Origin: Hormiphora californensis
Taxonomy: Eukaryota; Ctenophora; Tentaculata; Cydippida; Pleurobrachiidae
Assembly: GCA_020137815.1 (NCBI GenBank)
Contig: CM035354.1
Location: 6,834,015-6,898,014, forward strand
DNA length: 64,000 nt
Direction of reading: 5' to 3'
Shown here: positions 60,581-64,000 of the stretch, piece by piece
Layout of the letters: every line of letters begins with the position of its first letter
How positions within the stretch are numbered: the stretch's first letter is position 1
Notes under the pieces: model-generated
Seen by the model: only the letters and a program-made list of their open reading frames with translations
Told to the model about the DNA's origin: nothing
Databases searched by the model: none
Position numbers and translations under genes: made by a program

Positions 60581-61785
60581 GGTGAGAGGAGGAGAAGGGA
60601 GAGGAGGATAGTGAGAGAGGGAGATTGAGTGAGGGAGATTGAGAGAGGGATAGGGAGAGAGTCAATTCATAATCTTCACTCCTGTAATTCCCTCGTTTTC
60701 CAATGCCTGTATCTTCACGTGCTTATTATTTCCAAGTATTTCTATCACCAAGCTCTCATCTCAATATTTTGATCCCTCCCATTTTTGGAAAAATCCGGGG
60801 AGGAAGTTTGTTGCAAAGTTTCAATATTTCTCATTTCGGGAGCCGATAATGTTATCGTATATTTGAATCTCAAATCTTCTTCTGCAGAGCCACAAATCAT
60901 TGTTCAATAGCCAATAACCATATACAGTTAGATTTTTGACAGTCATGATCAAAGAGCTCAAAACTTAAACACTCATAAGAACTCATAACCATCAAGAGGG
61001 TGCAGTTAATAGAGACAAATTGTTGCCGGTTGTTGGTTCTCGAGAGAGATACAATAATGATAATACTATAGCTCTTCTCTCTCACGCATGATGTTGAAAA
61101 CCTTGACACTATATATATAACTTCATATCTCAACGTTGGTATCTGATTTTAGAGCCCTTGCTAGAGTTATCGCATCGCATGATGGAGGTATGATGCCATA
61201 ATTATAAAATATATTTAGATTTATTGAGGGAGCTTCTTTGAACAGCATATGTTGGTGAACATGGTTAACTTGGTTACTATCAGCCCCCCCCTCCCTTAGC
61301 TCTACGTCTGATTATGTGTTTATACACAGAATGATTACTCATAATCATAAATACCCCCCTGCTTACGGGTTGACTGAATGTGTTAGGGTGAGAAAGGGTG
61401 AGTGAGAGTGAGAGAGAGAGGGAGAGAGATAGATAGAGAGATAGAGAGATAATACTAAACTCTCAGTACACCATGTTTGCACGTGGTGGGTATGTTTTGT
61501 AAGATCAGCAGCAGCAAGCTAAGAGTGGCCCGAGAGGAGAGAGGACAATTGACCGATTTCATAATCGATGGCACAAGCAAACGAACAATAGATACCCACC
61601 AACAAGTCCCTCTCTGACACCTAGCTTGGTCTAACATGACAAGAGAGAGGGAGCTCACCCCAATATAGTTGAGCATTGTCAAACACATTGACTCAATGTC
61701 ATCTCCCCCCGGGTTACTGGCAAGTGGCACCTCAGTATAATGTTCTTGAAAGGAGGAGAACTTCACCTCATTACAATACTCCGAA

Positions 61786-62178
61786 CCTCCCAATTTCAGA
61801 TGGCCTATATGTGACCCCAAACCTCCCAATTTCAGATGGCCTATGTGACCCCAAACCTCCCAATTTCAGATGGCCCAGTCACCCCAAACCTCCCAAATTC
61901 AGATGGCCTAGTCACCCCGAACCTCCCAAATTTAGATGGCCTAGTCACCCCGAACCTCCCAAATTTAGATGGCCTAGTCACCCCGAACCTCCCAAATTTA
62001 GATGGCCTAGTCACCCCGAACCTCCCAAATTTAGATGGCCTAGTCACCCCGAACCTCCCAAATTTAGATGGCCTAGTCACCCCGAACCTCCCAAATTTAG
62101 ATGGCCTAGTCACCCCAAACCTCCCAAATTTAGATGGCCTAGTCACCCCGAACCTCCCAAATTTAGATGGCCTAGTCG
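61786..62178. repeat. 33-bp minisatellite, about 12 copies
   Basis: The unit contains GATGGCCTAGTCACCCCG and AACCTCCCAAATTTA. The first three or four copies differ slightly (AATTTCAGATGG, CTATGTGACC). Because 33 is a multiple of three and the unit lacks stops, several frames on both strands stay open. These are not evidence of a gene. Confidence 0.95.
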
Positions 62179-62595
62179 CCGACCAACCCAATTCCAGCCG
62201 AGTAATATTAGTAGAAGATCCTGCTTTCAGGATGGTATTATAAGAAGCGCTTCATTCCTCCAGGAATAAGCTAGCTTGGTTGCTAATTCGATCTCTCCTC
62301 GTTATAGTTACCGTGCCGTGCACGCGGCTATATAACAACTATATGCTCTCTAGGGCGGGGTAAATAAATGGAAGTTAGACTGGCTATTCTCCAATCAGTA
62401 TATAATGCAGTGCTATGGAGCTGTAGTGCAAGATTAGCCACACCCACTTAGTAACACAACCATGTGTATATATTTAGTCCCGCTCTAAATAAAAGTTGGT
62501 TATTTTTCACAATGAATTGCCCTCCTTGGAGGCGCCGTTCAGACCAGCTCATACCGCCATGCCTCCTCCTCCCACCAGCAGTTGTTTTATCATTT
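62179..62595. other. Non-coding, nothing recognised
   Basis: Unique-looking AT-rich sequence without exon, repeat or RNA-gene signal. Confidence 0.4.
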
Positions 62596-62624
62596 TCTCT
62601 CTCTCTCTCTCTATCTCTTCTCTA

Positions 62625-62717
<93 letters not shown>

Positions 62718-62718
62718 A
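62596..62718. repeat. (CT)n tract
   Basis: CT units with TATC and CTTT breaks. Confidence 0.93.
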
Positions 62719-62879
62719 TCGATTAATAATATATCTGGCTCAGGATTTGCAGATTTACAGTAGCTAACATGTCTTGGGATATATAGTGAACGCTGGGCCG
62801 GTAATTCTTCACTTAACATTAACAACGGCAGTACCCAAACAGTGCTAGAGAGAGGAGATTAGGAGAAGAGGAGATAGAC

Positions 62880-63420
62880 AAATCCCAAAAATTTTGATGG
62901 CCTGTCAAACCCGAACCCTCCCCCAAATTTAGGGATGGGGGGTGGGCCCGGACCCCCAAAAAAATTAAACCGAGGAAAAAAAATTATTTTAAAAAAAAAA
63001 GGGAAAGGGAGATTTATTAAAAAAACCCCTTTTCCCCAAAGGAATATTTAGCGGGAAAAAAATTTTTTTATAACCCCGGGGGCCGAAACCATTAAATGCC
63101 CTCTAAAAAAGGAAAACGGGGTTTTAAAAAATAAAAAACATTCCTGGGGCGGGTGCAATTTAAAAAAAACCCCAAAAAAACCCCCCTTTTGGGGTTTTAA
63201 AGGGTTCCCCCCGAAATCCCCTTTTACCACAAAACCCCCCCTTCCCCCCTCACCCCCTTTTTTTGGGGGGGGAAATTTCCTATGTTGTTTTCTTTCCCCC
63301 CCCCCACGAAAATAAGGTTAATTTGCTTTTCTGCTAAAGCGGGGAAAGTGAAGCTGGGCCCGGAACTTATTACATTAACAAGGGCAGACCCCAGGAGAAA
63401 GGAAATAGAAAAGGGAAGAA
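62880..63420. other. Low-quality block, garbled minisatellite copy
   Basis: From 62880 the bases still follow the 33-bp minisatellite unit (TTTGATGGCCTGTCAAACCC, then CCCCCAAATTTAGGGATGG) but homopolymers are stretched more and more until only runs of A, C, G and T remain. This is what the dying end of a read looks like. The real sequence here is unknown. Confidence 0.75.
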
Positions 63421-63645
63421 GAAAAAAAGAGAAGAGGAGAGAAGAGGAGAGAAGGGAAGGGGAGAGGGGGAGGAGAGAAAGGAAGGGGGAAAAGGAGGGA
63501 AGGAGGAGAGAGTAAGGGAAAGAGAGAGAGAGAGAGAGGGAGAAGGAGAGAAGAGAGGAGGAGAGAGAGAAGAGGGGGATAAAAGGAGGGAGAGGAAAAA
63601 GGAAGAGAAGCAAAGGAAGGAAGAGGAGGAGGAAAGGAGAGAGAG

Positions 63646-63678
<33 letters not shown>

Positions 63679-63712
63679 TGGGAGAGAGAGAGGGTGAGAG
63701 AGAGAGAGAGCA
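63421..63712. repeat. GA-rich tract
   Basis: Degenerate purine repeat, cleaner GA towards 63650-63710. The bases to the right edge of the window show nothing recognisable. Confidence 0.85.
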
Positions 63713-64000
63713 CCACTGTCACAACCACTGATGACTCCTCCCATTGTAGTCTCGGTGGTGCCTCGCGTTCACGCCCACTCTGATTTGTGTTTTCACCGGC
63801 CTGTAAATATGGGGGTTGAATTGTTGGCTTGTTGGCTGAAGAGACTCCTGGACTCCAGGCATGCGGCCTGGTGCGGGTAGCTTCTCACGCGTGGTATATT
63901 GACTAGTATCACGTGATCTTATACCAGCACGTCAGGTGACAGATTGTTCAAGGTTCCCCCTCACTTTTTAGAGTACTATTTGTCACACTTGGATCACCCC

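Larger units (their letters stand above)
57827..61440. other. Long non-coding stretch with simple repeats
   Basis: CT and GA tracts dominate (58159-58420, about 59240-59330, 59545-59690, 60590-60660). Two GATTGGT/CCAAT-like boxes near 59110-59160 resemble those near 55755-55790, but no promoter can be claimed. One weak candidate exon is listed separately. Confidence 0.5.

Noticed and set aside
61786-62178. CRISPR-like array
   Set aside because: Units are contiguous without spacers and the genome is eukaryotic; it is a minisatellite.
61676-62269. Long open frames on both strands with an 11-residue repeat
   Set aside because: The 33-bp minisatellite is a multiple of three and stop-free in several frames; no unique flanking coding sequence or splice context.

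Overview
The window looks like nuclear DNA of an animal, probably from an early-branching lineage such as a sponge or cnidarian, but the exact group cannot be fixed from sequence alone. The reasons are GT-AG introns in phase with conserved proteins, animal-type genes (RELCH/KIAA1468, an RPRD1-type CID protein, DNA polymerase theta, a rhodopsin-like receptor), decayed LINE remains, very many (GA)n/(CT)n tracts and a dense set of hairpin-forming inverted repeats.

Layout. 1-3.6 kb: decayed LINE reverse transcriptase, a (GA)n tract of about 0.9 kb and two small inverted repeats. 3.6-5.6 kb (+): six-exon RPRD1-like gene. 5.6-10.3 kb: non-coding, with at least six MITE-like inverted repeats. 10.3-17.9 kb (+): two very long low-complexity exons of unknown function that share a short motif. 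19.4-34.7 kb (-): RELCH, which I could trace through about 24 exons, with a GPCR gene on the opposite strand inside its largest intron. The GPCR is split between TM5 and TM6 by an 820-bp foldback element. 35.2-35.8 kb: a TA-flanked foldback element. 35.9-37.4 kb (-): five-exon nicotinamidase. 37.6-38.7 kb (-): intact solo ORF1 of a non-LTR retroelement. 39.4-41.9 kb (+): ten-exon MYND zinc-finger gene. 42.7-43.4 kb: another long foldback. 43.7-46.7 kb: sequence that looks like poor base calling. 47.0-48.2 kb (-): unidentified coding exons, one set with membrane segments. 48.7-55.0 kb (+): an XRCC1-type N-terminal domain whose last exon reads straight into the DNA polymerase theta helicase and, after a frame change and two stop codons, into the theta polymerase domain. 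55-64 kb: mostly repeats, a 33-bp minisatellite and a second poor-quality stretch.

Main point. The most notable object is the apparent XRCC1-NTD/POLQ fusion. The XRCC1-like part has introns like its neighbours, while the POLQ part (more than 5 kb) has none, so a retroposed POLQ captured by an XRCC1-like gene is a testable explanation. Single-base frame breaks beside homopolymers occur in at least two conserved domains, and two blocks look badly base-called, so sequence error must be excluded before any gene here is called broken. The GPCR break is different: it is a clean insertion with a CAT duplication.
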